From positions 5,418 through 69,417 of the forward strand of contig CAJJNQ010000009.1 of assembly GCA_905193155.1 (NCBI GenBank): DNA of 64,000 nucleotides. The letters are read 5' to 3'. This DNA comes from an uncultured Christensenella sp. (GTDB taxonomy: Bacteria > Bacillota > Clostridia > Christensenellales > UBA1750). The notes beneath the pieces are model-generated. The model saw only the letters and a list, made by a program, of their open reading frames with translations. It did not search any database and was not told the origin of the DNA. How positions within the stretch are numbered: position 1 is the stretch's first letter; each line of letters starts with the position of its first letter. Position numbers and translations under genes: made by a program. Positions 24,836-32,060 of this stretch are shown one piece after another.

Positions 24836-24869
24836 AAAAGACGGATGAAGCTTTCGCTCCGTCCGTCTT
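24836..24869 (-). terminator. Terminator of the hydrogenase-like operon
   Basis: On the minus strand AAGACGGA (24862-24869) pairs with TCCGTCTT (24838-24845), followed by TTTT; it lies just after the last gene of the operon. Confidence 0.65.
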
Positions 24870-24882
24870 GAACGCATCGGAT

Positions 24883-26328
24883 TTATCTGTGCATATGGAT
24901 TTGATCGAAGCCCTGCTCCTTGGCGTTTTCAATCACGCCGCGGTCATCGGCCTCGCCCAGGAACTTCTTGCGCGCCTGGGTATACAGACGCTCGTTGAGC
25001 AGGTTTCCGGGGCCGTACATGCAGCCGCCTTCGCAAGCCATGCCTTCGATGAAGTCCATGTCAAACTTGCCGGCCTGGAGCATCATCAGCGCCTTCTTGC
25101 ACTCAGCCGCGCCGTTGCAACGCTGCGCCGAAACCTGCGGCACCTCGCCCATTTCCTGAATCACCTGCATAACGGCGCTGGTCACGCCGCCGGAGGAAGC
25201 AAAGCCCTTGCCGTAGGTGGAAGACTCCTGCACGGGATCGGCTTCCATCTTGTCCGGATCGATCTTACGCGCATCCATCATGGCGACGATCTCTTCCGTC
25301 GTCAGCACATAATCGGGGCCGCCCTCGACCTGCTCGGTCTTCTTTGCGACGCACGGCCCGATAAAGACCACCTTGGCCTGCGGGTACTTTTCGCGCACCC
25401 AGCGGCTGAGCGCAACCATGGGCGAAACCGTGGTCGAAACATTGGCCTGCAAGCGCGGGAAATGCTTGCGGATCATGTTGACGAAGGCCGGGCAGCAGGA
25501 AGTGGTCATCTTAAGACCCGCTTTGAGGTGCTCCAGCAGTTCCTCCGCTTCGGCCATGGCCACAGCGTCCGCGCCCAAGCCGACTTCGTAGGCCTTTTCA
25601 AAGCCCAGCTGCTCCAGCGCTTTTTTGAGCTTGGCAACCGGCACGCCCGCGCCGAATTCGCCCTCCAGAGCGGGCGCGAACATCGCAATCACCTGGCGGC
25701 CCGCCTTGAACTCGTTGATGACGTTCAAAATCTGCGCGCGGTCGGAAATCGCTCCGAAGGGGCAAGCCTTCATGCACGCGCCGCAAGAGATGCACTTATC
25801 GTCGTCGATGTCGGCCAGCTTGTCGTCGCCGATTTCAATCGCGCCCACGGGGCAGGCCTTGCGGCACGGGCGAACCAGATCCGCAATGGCGCTGTACGGA
25901 CACGCGGCGGCGCAGCGTCCGCACTCACGGCACTTGTTGGGATCGATGTAGGCGCCGCGGCCGGACATACTGATCGCGCCGAAGGGGCAAGCATGCATGC
26001 ACTTCTTGGCCACGCACTTCTGGCAGTTTTCGGTAACGGTGTAGCGCTGGATGGGGCATCCCTCGCAGGCCGCGGGAATTACGCACACCGCTGCGGTGCG
26101 CTCCGACATGCCGTTGGGCATTTTGCCCATGGCCAAGCGCACGCGCTGATGAATGATCTCACGCTCCTTGTACACACAGCAGCGGAAGTGCGGCTGTCTG
26201 CCCGGGATCTGCTCAAAGGGGATTTCCTGAATGGTATCGTCGCACAGCTTGCCCTGATAAGCCAGTTCGCTGACACGCTGAAGGACATTGTGCTTGAGCA
26301 GGCGCGTATCATTGTCAATCTTAAACAT
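24883..26328 (-). CDS. [FeFe]-hydrogenase-like protein, four ferredoxin-type Cys clusters plus H-cluster domain
   Basis: 481 residues. Cys-rich motifs for [4Fe-4S] clusters lie at about 95-185 (CQKCVAKKCMHACP, CRECGRCAAACP, CISCGACMKACP), then the H-cluster domain: L1 TSCCPAF, L2 IGPCVAKK and L3 EGMACEGGCMYGPG. All four H-cluster cysteines are kept, but L1 (usual TSCSP) and L2 (usual MPC) differ from bidirectional group A enzymes and resemble group B-type enzymes. It may make or consume H2, or serve as a redox partner of the sensor protein encoded upstream. Last gene of a four-gene operon. Maturases HydE/F/G are not in the window. Confidence 0.8.
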   Translation of the reverse strand: MFKIDNDTRLLKHNVLQRVSELAYQGKLCDDTIQEIPFEQIPGRQPHFRCCVYKEREIIHQRVRLAMGKMPNGMSERTAAVCVIPAACEGCPIQRYTVTENCQKCVAKKCMHACPFGAISMSGRGAYIDPNKCRECGRCAAACPYSAIADLVRPCRKACPVGAIEIGDDKLADIDDDKCISCGACMKACPFGAISDRAQILNVINEFKAGRQVIAMFAPALEGEFGAGVPVAKLKKALEQLGFEKAYEVGLGADAVAMAEAEELLEHLKAGLKMTTSCCPAFVNMIRKHFPRLQANVSTTVSPMVALSRWVREKYPQAKVVFIGPCVAKKTEQVEGGPDYVLTTEEIVAMMDARKIDPDKMEADPVQESSTYGKGFASSGGVTSAVMQVIQEMGEVPQVSAQRCNGAAECKKALMMLQAGKFDMDFIEGMACEGGCMYGPGNLLNERLYTQARKKFLGEADDRGVIENAKEQGFDQIHMHR

Positions 26329-26440
26329 GAGGACGTCCTTTCTGCATATAAATATAAAAATATTGAAAGAAACTTTAAATCAGGGAGCGCTTCTGCGGCT
26401 CCGACGCGCTCCCTATTTACTTTGTTCTTCTTGTCGGAAA

Positions 26441-27610
26441 TCAGTAGTAGATGACTTCCACCCGGCGGCCCATCTTGCGCATGACGTCGGCCAGTTCCTT
26501 GAGCAGGCGCATCTTGATGCTCAGATCCATGGGCAGGTTGGGGTTCTGATGTGCGGGGTTGATCGCCTTGCCGATGTACATCGTAAGGTCGGTGCACTCC
26601 TCGATCAGCATCTTGGCCATCTTGGCCGCGCCGTTATCCGCATCGAGCTGGCGAAGATCGACGTCGCCGTTGTGCTCGCAGAACGTGCGCAGAATTTCCA
26701 GCGTGCGGTTGATGGTCAGCACGCCTTCCGTGACCAGATCGATGCCTGCGATTTCGCCGGTGGGCGGAATGGCGGGATCGGTGAAGTTCAGCGTCGTGCG
26801 GACGGGGCGGCCGAGCACGCGCGCCACGATATTGGCGGAAGTACCGCCGGCCACGATGCGCTTGCAGGCGCCGCGCATGAAATCGCGCACCAGCTTTTCG
26901 TCCTGCTCCTTGTCCACGGGCGGGCCGGAGAAGAAGTGGATGTTCTTGCGCGGCACGGCCTGCGCCACCAGGAAGGTGGAATCGTCGCCGGGCTTCTGCA
27001 TATAGAAGTTATCGACGACCTGCGCCACCGACGCAACCGTGCGGTAGACGCTCATCTTCTTCTGCGCGCATTCGAGGAAGAACTGGGCGACGTTTTCCCA
27101 CTGCCAGCCCAGGTTCAGAATCGCGCCGACGCCCGCGAACACCACGCCATCGGAAACCAGCGCGAACATGTCGCCCAGGTTTACGTCGAACTTGCTCTCG
27201 CGCACGGTCTTGCCCGCAATTTCGCGCAGCTCATAGGGCACTTCCATCAGCTTGCCGTTGCGGATGAAGATGCAGGCAGGGTTGTCAAACTCCACCAGAT
27301 ACGCCCGTCCGTCATGGAAGAGCTGCAAGATGGTGAAGGTGGAATAGGCGATCTGTCTCACCTTGCAGATGGGCAGCGTGTGGGCGATGGTATCCACCGC
27401 CTCATCCACGCTCAAGCCCTCGTTGAGCATGGTGATGATGATCTTGGAGGTAAGGGATGCCAGTATGTTGGCCTTGACACCGCTGCCCAGGCCATCGGAA
27501 AGCACCAGTATGTCCGAGTCGGGCGCGTGGATGATCTCCACCTTGTCGCCGCACAGCTCTTCGCCGTACTTGTTCAGGGATTTCCACGCAATGTCAATGT
27601 GCATCATCAT
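26441..27610 (-). CDS. SpoIIE-type (PP2C) serine phosphatase
   Basis: 389 residues. The N-terminal half is a PP2C/SpoIIE domain with metal-binding aspartates in VLSDGLGSGVKAN, LVSDGVV and GDDSTFLVAQ. The C-terminal about 170 residues (from HFFSGPPVDKEQDEK) have no recognised domain and may be the sensory or partner-binding part. Its ATG overlaps the hydS-like stop codon by 4 bp, so the two are translationally coupled. The pairing of this phosphatase with HydS-type proteins is known from clostridial H2-sensing clusters and suggests output by protein dephosphorylation. Confidence 0.85.
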   Translation of the reverse strand: MMMHIDIAWKSLNKYGEELCGDKVEIIHAPDSDILVLSDGLGSGVKANILASLTSKIIITMLNEGLSVDEAVDTIAHTLPICKVRQIAYSTFTILQLFHDGRAYLVEFDNPACIFIRNGKLMEVPYELREIAGKTVRESKFDVNLGDMFALVSDGVVFAGVGAILNLGWQWENVAQFFLECAQKKMSVYRTVASVAQVVDNFYMQKPGDDSTFLVAQAVPRKNIHFFSGPPVDKEQDEKLVRDFMRGACKRIVAGGTSANIVARVLGRPVRTTLNFTDPAIPPTGEIAGIDLVTEGVLTINRTLEILRTFCEHNGDVDLRQLDADNGAAKMAKMLIEECTDLTMYIGKAINPAHQNPNLPMDLSIKMRLLKELADVMRKMGRRVEVIYY

Positions 27611-29319
27611 ACGCGTCCATCTCCATTGTTGATAATCATATTTTTAAGGTGCGTCAGGGTCGCCTTGGTCTCCGCCGTGGTTTCGCCCAGCAAAGACGCA
27701 ATCTCCTGTGCGGCGATCATCTGCTTGTCGATGACCTTCTGGGCCATGTTCATGGTGTCCACGCGCAGCTGGTACAGGCTCTCCTGCTGCTCCTTCTCGG
27801 CGCTGACGTCGCGCAGAATGCCCATGACGCCGTGCTGATTGGGCAGATAGACCAAGGTCTGCTCCACGGTCAGGTTGTACTCGTCGATGGTCAGCGGCTT
27901 GCCGATGATGGTCTCATAGCTCTCCAGCACGAACTCGAAATCGCGCGGATCAAACAGCTCATAGAGATACTTGTTCAGCGCATCGGGACGGCTGATGCCG
28001 AAAACGTGCTGACCGGCCGCATTGAGTTCGGTGATCTTGAGGTTCTCGTCCACAACCAGGATGATGTTGGGCGAGTTGTCCAGCACCACGTTGGAGGTGG
28101 ACTGGGCGATCTGGAACATGTGCGGCAGGCACATGGAAAGCTCCGCCTTGCCCTGATAGACCGCAATGGCCTTGGCGCGGCAAGAGGGATAGCCGCAGGA
28201 GCCGCAGTTGAGCTCGTCGTTCTTGGACTCCTTGCCGATGGAGCGCAGAATCGCCTTGATCTCCTCTTCGGTGGGCATCTTGGCGGGCTTGCTGCGGTCG
28301 ACAAAGCTCTTGTGGAGCTTGATCCCCTCGTTGTCGATCGTGGCAACCTCTTCATCTGCCTCGCGGCCGTAGTCGCGCACTTTCATGCCGGCGGAGAAGC
28401 GGGAGGGGCGCTCCTTCATGCGGGCAGGACCGCCCATGCAGGAACCGACGCACATATTCATCTCGATGAAGATGTGGTGCATCTCGCCCTGTTTGAGCGC
28501 CTTAATCATCTCGAAGCAGGCATCGCTGCCCTCGATGTGCTGCATCTGCCAGCCGGTCAGGCCGCGGGCCTTAACGTTGTGCAGAACGCCCGCGTTGGTG
28601 GGATACATGCGGGCCAGGCCCGCATCCTCGCTGTCCAGCGCGGCGGGTTCCTGCTCGGTGAGCACAAGCCCTTCTTTGTTCATCCACTCTTCCATATCGG
28701 CAAAGGTGATGACCGCGTCGATCGCGTCATCCTCGCGCACATCGCGCGCCTCATCGATCTTTGCAAAGCAGGGGCCGACAAAGACCACCTTAGCTTCCGG
28801 ATCCTTATGCTTGATGTAGCGGCCATGCGCCACCATGGGGGAGACGACGGGCGCCAGGAACTTGACCAGTTCCGGATAATGCTTTTCGATCAAATCATTG
28901 ACCGCAGGACAGCAGGTGGTGATGATGTTATCCATCTCATCCTGCTTGGCGATGCGAACCATCTCGTCGCTGACGAGCGCCGCGCCGACCGCGGTTTCAC
29001 AAACCTTGGCAAAGCCGAGCTTCTTCAGCGCGCCGACCACCTTCATGGGGTCGTCCACCTTGAATGCGCCGTAGAACGAGGGGGCAAGAGAGGCCACCAC
29101 GCGCTCGCCGCGATCCAGCATGCGCTGCACGGTCTTGAGCTGGCTTTCCGCCTGCTGCGCGCCCTGGGGACAGATGCGCACGCAGGTGCCGCAGGAGATG
29201 CACAGATCAGGCATGATTTCCGCCTGCCCGGAGGTGAAGCGGATGGCCTTCACAGGACAGTTGCGCAGACATTTGTAGCAGTTTTTACAGTTCGCCTTCT
29301 TGGACTCAATCGCGCTCAT
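27607..29319 (-). CDS. HydS-type sensory [FeFe]-hydrogenase with PAS domain
   Basis: 570 residues. N-terminal [4Fe-4S] motifs CKNCYKCLRNCP and CISCGTCVRICP; H-cluster domain with L1 TTCCPAV, L2 VGPCFAK and L3 MNMCVGSCMGGP (four cysteines kept); then an RnfB-like Cys motif (CGSCGYPSC ... CLPHM, about 400-430) and a C-terminal PAS domain (NSPNIILVVDENLKITELNAA onward). This is the layout of group C/D sensory hydrogenases, thought to detect H2 or redox state and signal through the PAS region. Overlaps its neighbours on both sides by 4 bp. Confidence 0.88.
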   Translation of the reverse strand: MSAIESKKANCKNCYKCLRNCPVKAIRFTSGQAEIMPDLCISCGTCVRICPQGAQQAESQLKTVQRMLDRGERVVASLAPSFYGAFKVDDPMKVVGALKKLGFAKVCETAVGAALVSDEMVRIAKQDEMDNIITTCCPAVNDLIEKHYPELVKFLAPVVSPMVAHGRYIKHKDPEAKVVFVGPCFAKIDEARDVREDDAIDAVITFADMEEWMNKEGLVLTEQEPAALDSEDAGLARMYPTNAGVLHNVKARGLTGWQMQHIEGSDACFEMIKALKQGEMHHIFIEMNMCVGSCMGGPARMKERPSRFSAGMKVRDYGREADEEVATIDNEGIKLHKSFVDRSKPAKMPTEEEIKAILRSIGKESKNDELNCGSCGYPSCRAKAIAVYQGKAELSMCLPHMFQIAQSTSNVVLDNSPNIILVVDENLKITELNAAGQHVFGISRPDALNKYLYELFDPRDFEFVLESYETIIGKPLTIDEYNLTVEQTLVYLPNQHGVMGILRDVSAEKEQQESLYQLRVDTMNMAQKVIDKQMIAAQEIASLLGETTAETKATLTHLKNMIINNGDGRV

Positions 29320-29561
29320 TGATTCAGCCTCCCTAAGATCTCTTTGACAAAAAAGTCTTCCGTCGTCGCGGGCGAAACGGAGTAGAGCTTGTCATCGATT
29401 TTGACGCAGACGCCCTCGGTGCAGTGACCCATGCAGAAGCTGCCCATGAGAGTAACCTTGTCCTTGACATTGTGAATGGCAATCAGTCTCTCCAGGATGG
29501 TGATGATGTCCTTCGACCCTTTCAGATAGCACGAAGAACCGATGCAAATGTAGACATTCAT
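29316..29561 (-). CDS. [2Fe-2S] thioredoxin-like ferredoxin
   Basis: 81 residues from ATG 29561 (MNVYICIGSSCYLKGS), after a CGGAGG site. Cysteines in CIGSSC and, 30 residues on, SFCMGHC match the [2Fe-2S] set of NuoE/HndA-type thioredoxin-like ferredoxins. It probably carries electrons to or from the HydS-like protein, whose ATG overlaps this gene's stop by 4 bp. First gene of the operon. Confidence 0.88.
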   Translation of the reverse strand: MNVYICIGSSCYLKGSKDIITILERLIAIHNVKDKVTLMGSFCMGHCTEGVCVKIDDKLYSVSPATTEDFFVKEILGRLNQ

Positions 29562-29692
29562 GTGGCTTTCCTCCGTATCTGTCAGCGAAAGCGCCCCGTC
29601 CCGAACCGCGCGAGCACGTCCGCATGGATTGACACAGCATAAAACGGACGCTGTCGCGCTCATGCGGCATGATCCGTTCTTCTCTGACATTT

Positions 29693-29721
29693 ATTTTAAC
29701 CGATAAAAGCACAGGAATCAA
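29693..29721 (-). promoter_or_regulatory. Promoter of the hydrogenase-like operon
   Basis: TTGATT (29716-29721), 17-bp spacer, TAAAAT (29693-29698) on the minus strand. Confidence 0.65.
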
Positions 29722-29760
29722 GCCCCGAAGGCGCTCACAGCTCAATCCGTAAAAATTTAA

Positions 29761-29776
29761 CGATATAGAAATATCG
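29761..29776. promoter_or_regulatory. 16-bp dyad upstream of the hydrogenase promoter
   Basis: CGATAT and ATATCG arms around AGAA, centred about 50 bp upstream of the -35 box, a typical activator position. The binding protein is unknown. Confidence 0.35.
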
Positions 29777-29830
29777 ATTGTTTATGTCGGGATTCCGTCT
29801 TTTTCGGTAAATAAATTGCCGGGAACGCAA

Positions 29831-29875
29831 AAGAAAACCATCTCTTCCCGATTTTGTGGGAAGAGATGGTTTTTA
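29831..29875. terminator. Terminator after the GH127/small membrane protein operon
   Basis: AAAACCATCTCTTCCC (29834-29849) pairs with GGGAAGAGATGGTTTT (29858-29873), a 16-bp perfect stem that could stop transcription from either side. Confidence 0.85.
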
Positions 29876-29888
29876 CGTTGCCTTTGTA

Positions 29889-30005
29889 TTACCGGCGTTT
29901 CACGAAAATGGTGATGATCATCAGCACGATGATGATCGTGACGATATAAAGCGCCAGCTGCCGCATATCCATGCCGAGAAATTTAATTGTCCAGATGCTA
30001 TCCAT
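29889..30005 (-). CDS. 38-residue single-pass membrane peptide
   Basis: Starts MDSIWTIKFLGMDMRQLALY, contains one hydrophobic helix (about 17-34, rich in Ile/Val/Met) and ends FVKRR. A GAGGTG ribosome site lies 6 bp before the ATG. The gene begins 17 bp after the GH127 stop codon and ends just before the terminator at 29831-29875, so it is the second gene of that operon. The basic end predicts a cytoplasmic C terminus. Function unknown. Confidence 0.6.
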   Translation of the reverse strand: MDSIWTIKFLGMDMRQLALYIVTIIIVLMIITIFVKRR

Positions 30006-30021
30006 GTTCACCTCTACGGGA

Positions 30022-31920
30022 TCATTCTCTGACCCAGACCGTCATCTCGCCCACGCCGCGGTTGGCCCAGGCAAAATACGGGATAAAGGTCAGCTGCGTC
30101 TCTTCCTTGCGGCGGCAGGGTGCGCCGCGGTAGAGCGTTCCCTCTTCCGGTACAATGCGCAGACCCTTGGCCTTGAGCGTGGTCATGCCCGAGAGCACGC
30201 CTTCGCCCTGCGCCAGCGCAATCTTCGATTCTTCCGGCAGACTGACCAGATGCAGATTGTTTCCGTTGTCCGCTTCTTCCAGGCAGTAGACCAGCGGGCC
30301 GCGCATCAGGCAGACCTTGCCCAAATCCTGACGGACATAGGGGCTGGCGTACACCCGGCGCACGGGCATCGCAAAATCAAAGAGAACGGTATCGCCGTCG
30401 TTCCAAACCTTCTCCACCACAAGATAGCCGTTCTTTTCCGTCATTTCGGCGTCGCAGGTCACGCCGTCCGTCCAGAAGGGTTTGCGCACGCGCAGCGTCA
30501 GCTTCGTGCCGTTGGGGCAGCTGAGCTTGAAGCTCACCTTGCCGCCGAAGGGCACCTGCGAATTCTGCGTCAGCGTCACGCCGTCGGCCACCTTCACTTC
30601 AGAGCCGATGAACAGATCCACCGCCACGTCGTTTTCGTCCTTGCGGTAAATGTACTGGCCGAGATCCGCCAACAGACGCGCGATGTTTGGCGGGCAGCAG
30701 GCGCAGGCAAACCATTTCTGCCGCTCGATCTTAACGTGATGCTTGTTGGGATCCTTGAGATCCGCCTCCGGGAACACCTCAAGGGGATTGACGTAGAAGA
30801 ACGCCTTGCCGTCCAGCCCCATGCCGGAGAGCACCGTGTTGTACAGCGCGCGCTCCATCACATCGCCGTAAACCGCATCGCCGTCCATCTCCAGCATGCG
30901 CTGCATGAAGAAGATCAGGCCGATCGAGGCGCAGGATTCCGCATAGGCCGTATCGTTGGGCAGGTCGTAATCAAAGGTAAAGGCCTCACCGTTGTAGGTC
31001 GAGCCGATGCCGCCGGTGACGTACATTCTCTTTTCCGCAATGGAACGGAACAGTGTGCGGCAGGCTTCTTTCAAGCTTTCGTCCTGCGTGCGCATCGCCA
31101 CGTCCGCCATGCCGCTGTAAAGATACACCGCGCGCACGGAGTGGCCGACCGCATCCTTCTGCCGGCGCACGGGCTGATTCGCCTGGAAGTATTCCATACT
31201 CTGCTTGTCGTTTCCGTCCCAATGGAAGGAATCGCCGCGGGTCTTGAGCTCTTCGATGAAATAGTTCGGCTCCGCGCCGCGCTGATTGATGAAGTACTGC
31301 GCAAGGTCAAGGTACTTCTTCTCGCCCGTCACATCGTAAAGGCGGCAGAGCGCCAGCTCGATTTCCTCATGTCCAGGATAGCCATGCAGCTTGCCCTCCT
31401 CGGTTCCGAACACCGTGAGGATATAGTCCATGTACTTCTTCATCACGTCGAGGAAACGGCGCTTGCCGGTGGCTTTATAATAGGCGACCGCTGCTTCCAG
31501 AATATGGCCGGCGCAGTAAAGCTCGTGGCAGTCGCGCAGGCACTTCCAGCGGTTATGCGGCTCCTTGATGATGAAATAGGTGTCCATATAACCGTCCTGG
31601 CGCTGCGCTCTGGCCATTAAGTCGATCACGTCGTCCGCAATGGCTTCCAGTTCCTTGTCCGGATGAGTGGTCAGCGAATAGGCCACGGCCTCCAGCCATT
31701 TGCCCAGGTCGCTGTCCTGGAACACCATACCGACGAATTCGCCCTCTTCTTCGCCCGCCGCAATGCGGAAATTATGGATGCAGCCGCTCTTTTCCGCGCC
31801 GGGGATACGGTCGTTGAGCGCTTCCCACTGATAGGGAATCACTTCCGTACGGACAAGTTCCGCATAATCCGAGAAAAAGCCGTCCGTGACACGCACATCT
31901 TTCAGTTCGAATTTACTCAT
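30022..31920 (-). CDS. GH127 beta-L-arabinofuranosidase-like glycosidase
   Basis: 632 residues, the usual GH127 size: an (alpha/alpha)6 barrel with beta-sandwiches at the C terminus. Compared with the characterised HypBA1 enzyme, the acid/base Glu appears in YNGEAF, the zinc ligands Glu and Cys in AYAESCAS exactly 16 and 18 residues later, and the nucleophile Cys pair in CACCPPN. Such enzymes release L-arabinose (or related sugars) from plant glycans or glycoproteins. No signal peptide, so it acts on imported oligosaccharides. Divergent from a second GH127-like gene. Confidence 0.9.
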   Translation of the reverse strand: MSKFELKDVRVTDGFFSDYAELVRTEVIPYQWEALNDRIPGAEKSGCIHNFRIAAGEEEGEFVGMVFQDSDLGKWLEAVAYSLTTHPDKELEAIADDVIDLMARAQRQDGYMDTYFIIKEPHNRWKCLRDCHELYCAGHILEAAVAYYKATGKRRFLDVMKKYMDYILTVFGTEEGKLHGYPGHEEIELALCRLYDVTGEKKYLDLAQYFINQRGAEPNYFIEELKTRGDSFHWDGNDKQSMEYFQANQPVRRQKDAVGHSVRAVYLYSGMADVAMRTQDESLKEACRTLFRSIAEKRMYVTGGIGSTYNGEAFTFDYDLPNDTAYAESCASIGLIFFMQRMLEMDGDAVYGDVMERALYNTVLSGMGLDGKAFFYVNPLEVFPEADLKDPNKHHVKIERQKWFACACCPPNIARLLADLGQYIYRKDENDVAVDLFIGSEVKVADGVTLTQNSQVPFGGKVSFKLSCPNGTKLTLRVRKPFWTDGVTCDAEMTEKNGYLVVEKVWNDGDTVLFDFAMPVRRVYASPYVRQDLGKVCLMRGPLVYCLEEADNGNNLHLVSLPEESKIALAQGEGVLSGMTTLKAKGLRIVPEEGTLYRGAPCRRKEETQLTFIPYFAWANRGVGEMTVWVRE

Positions 31921-31971
31921 TGAATCTGGTCCTCCTTTTCGTACTCAAGGACTGGAAAAATCTCCGAAAAC

Positions 31972-32001
31972 AGTGTAACATAAAGGAGACAAGATTGTAA
32001 A
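31972..32001 (-). promoter_or_regulatory. Candidate promoter of the GH127 gene
   Basis: TTTACA (31996-32001), 18-bp spacer, TACACT (31972-31977) on the minus strand in the intergenic region between the divergent glycosidase genes. Confidence 0.45.
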
Positions 32002-32060
32002 CCGTCGTGCGCCGGCAGTGCGTGCGATTTGTCCGATTTTTGTAAGGAGGGACGACCTTT

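Larger units (their letters stand above)
29562..29888. other. Leader and promoter region of the hydrogenase-like operon
   Basis: About 327 bp without a gene. It holds a leader of about 125 nt for the operon, the promoter at 29693-29721, a CGATAT-agaa-ATATCG dyad at 29761-29776 upstream of the promoter, and the terminator at 29831-29875. Nothing else recognised. Confidence 0.6.
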
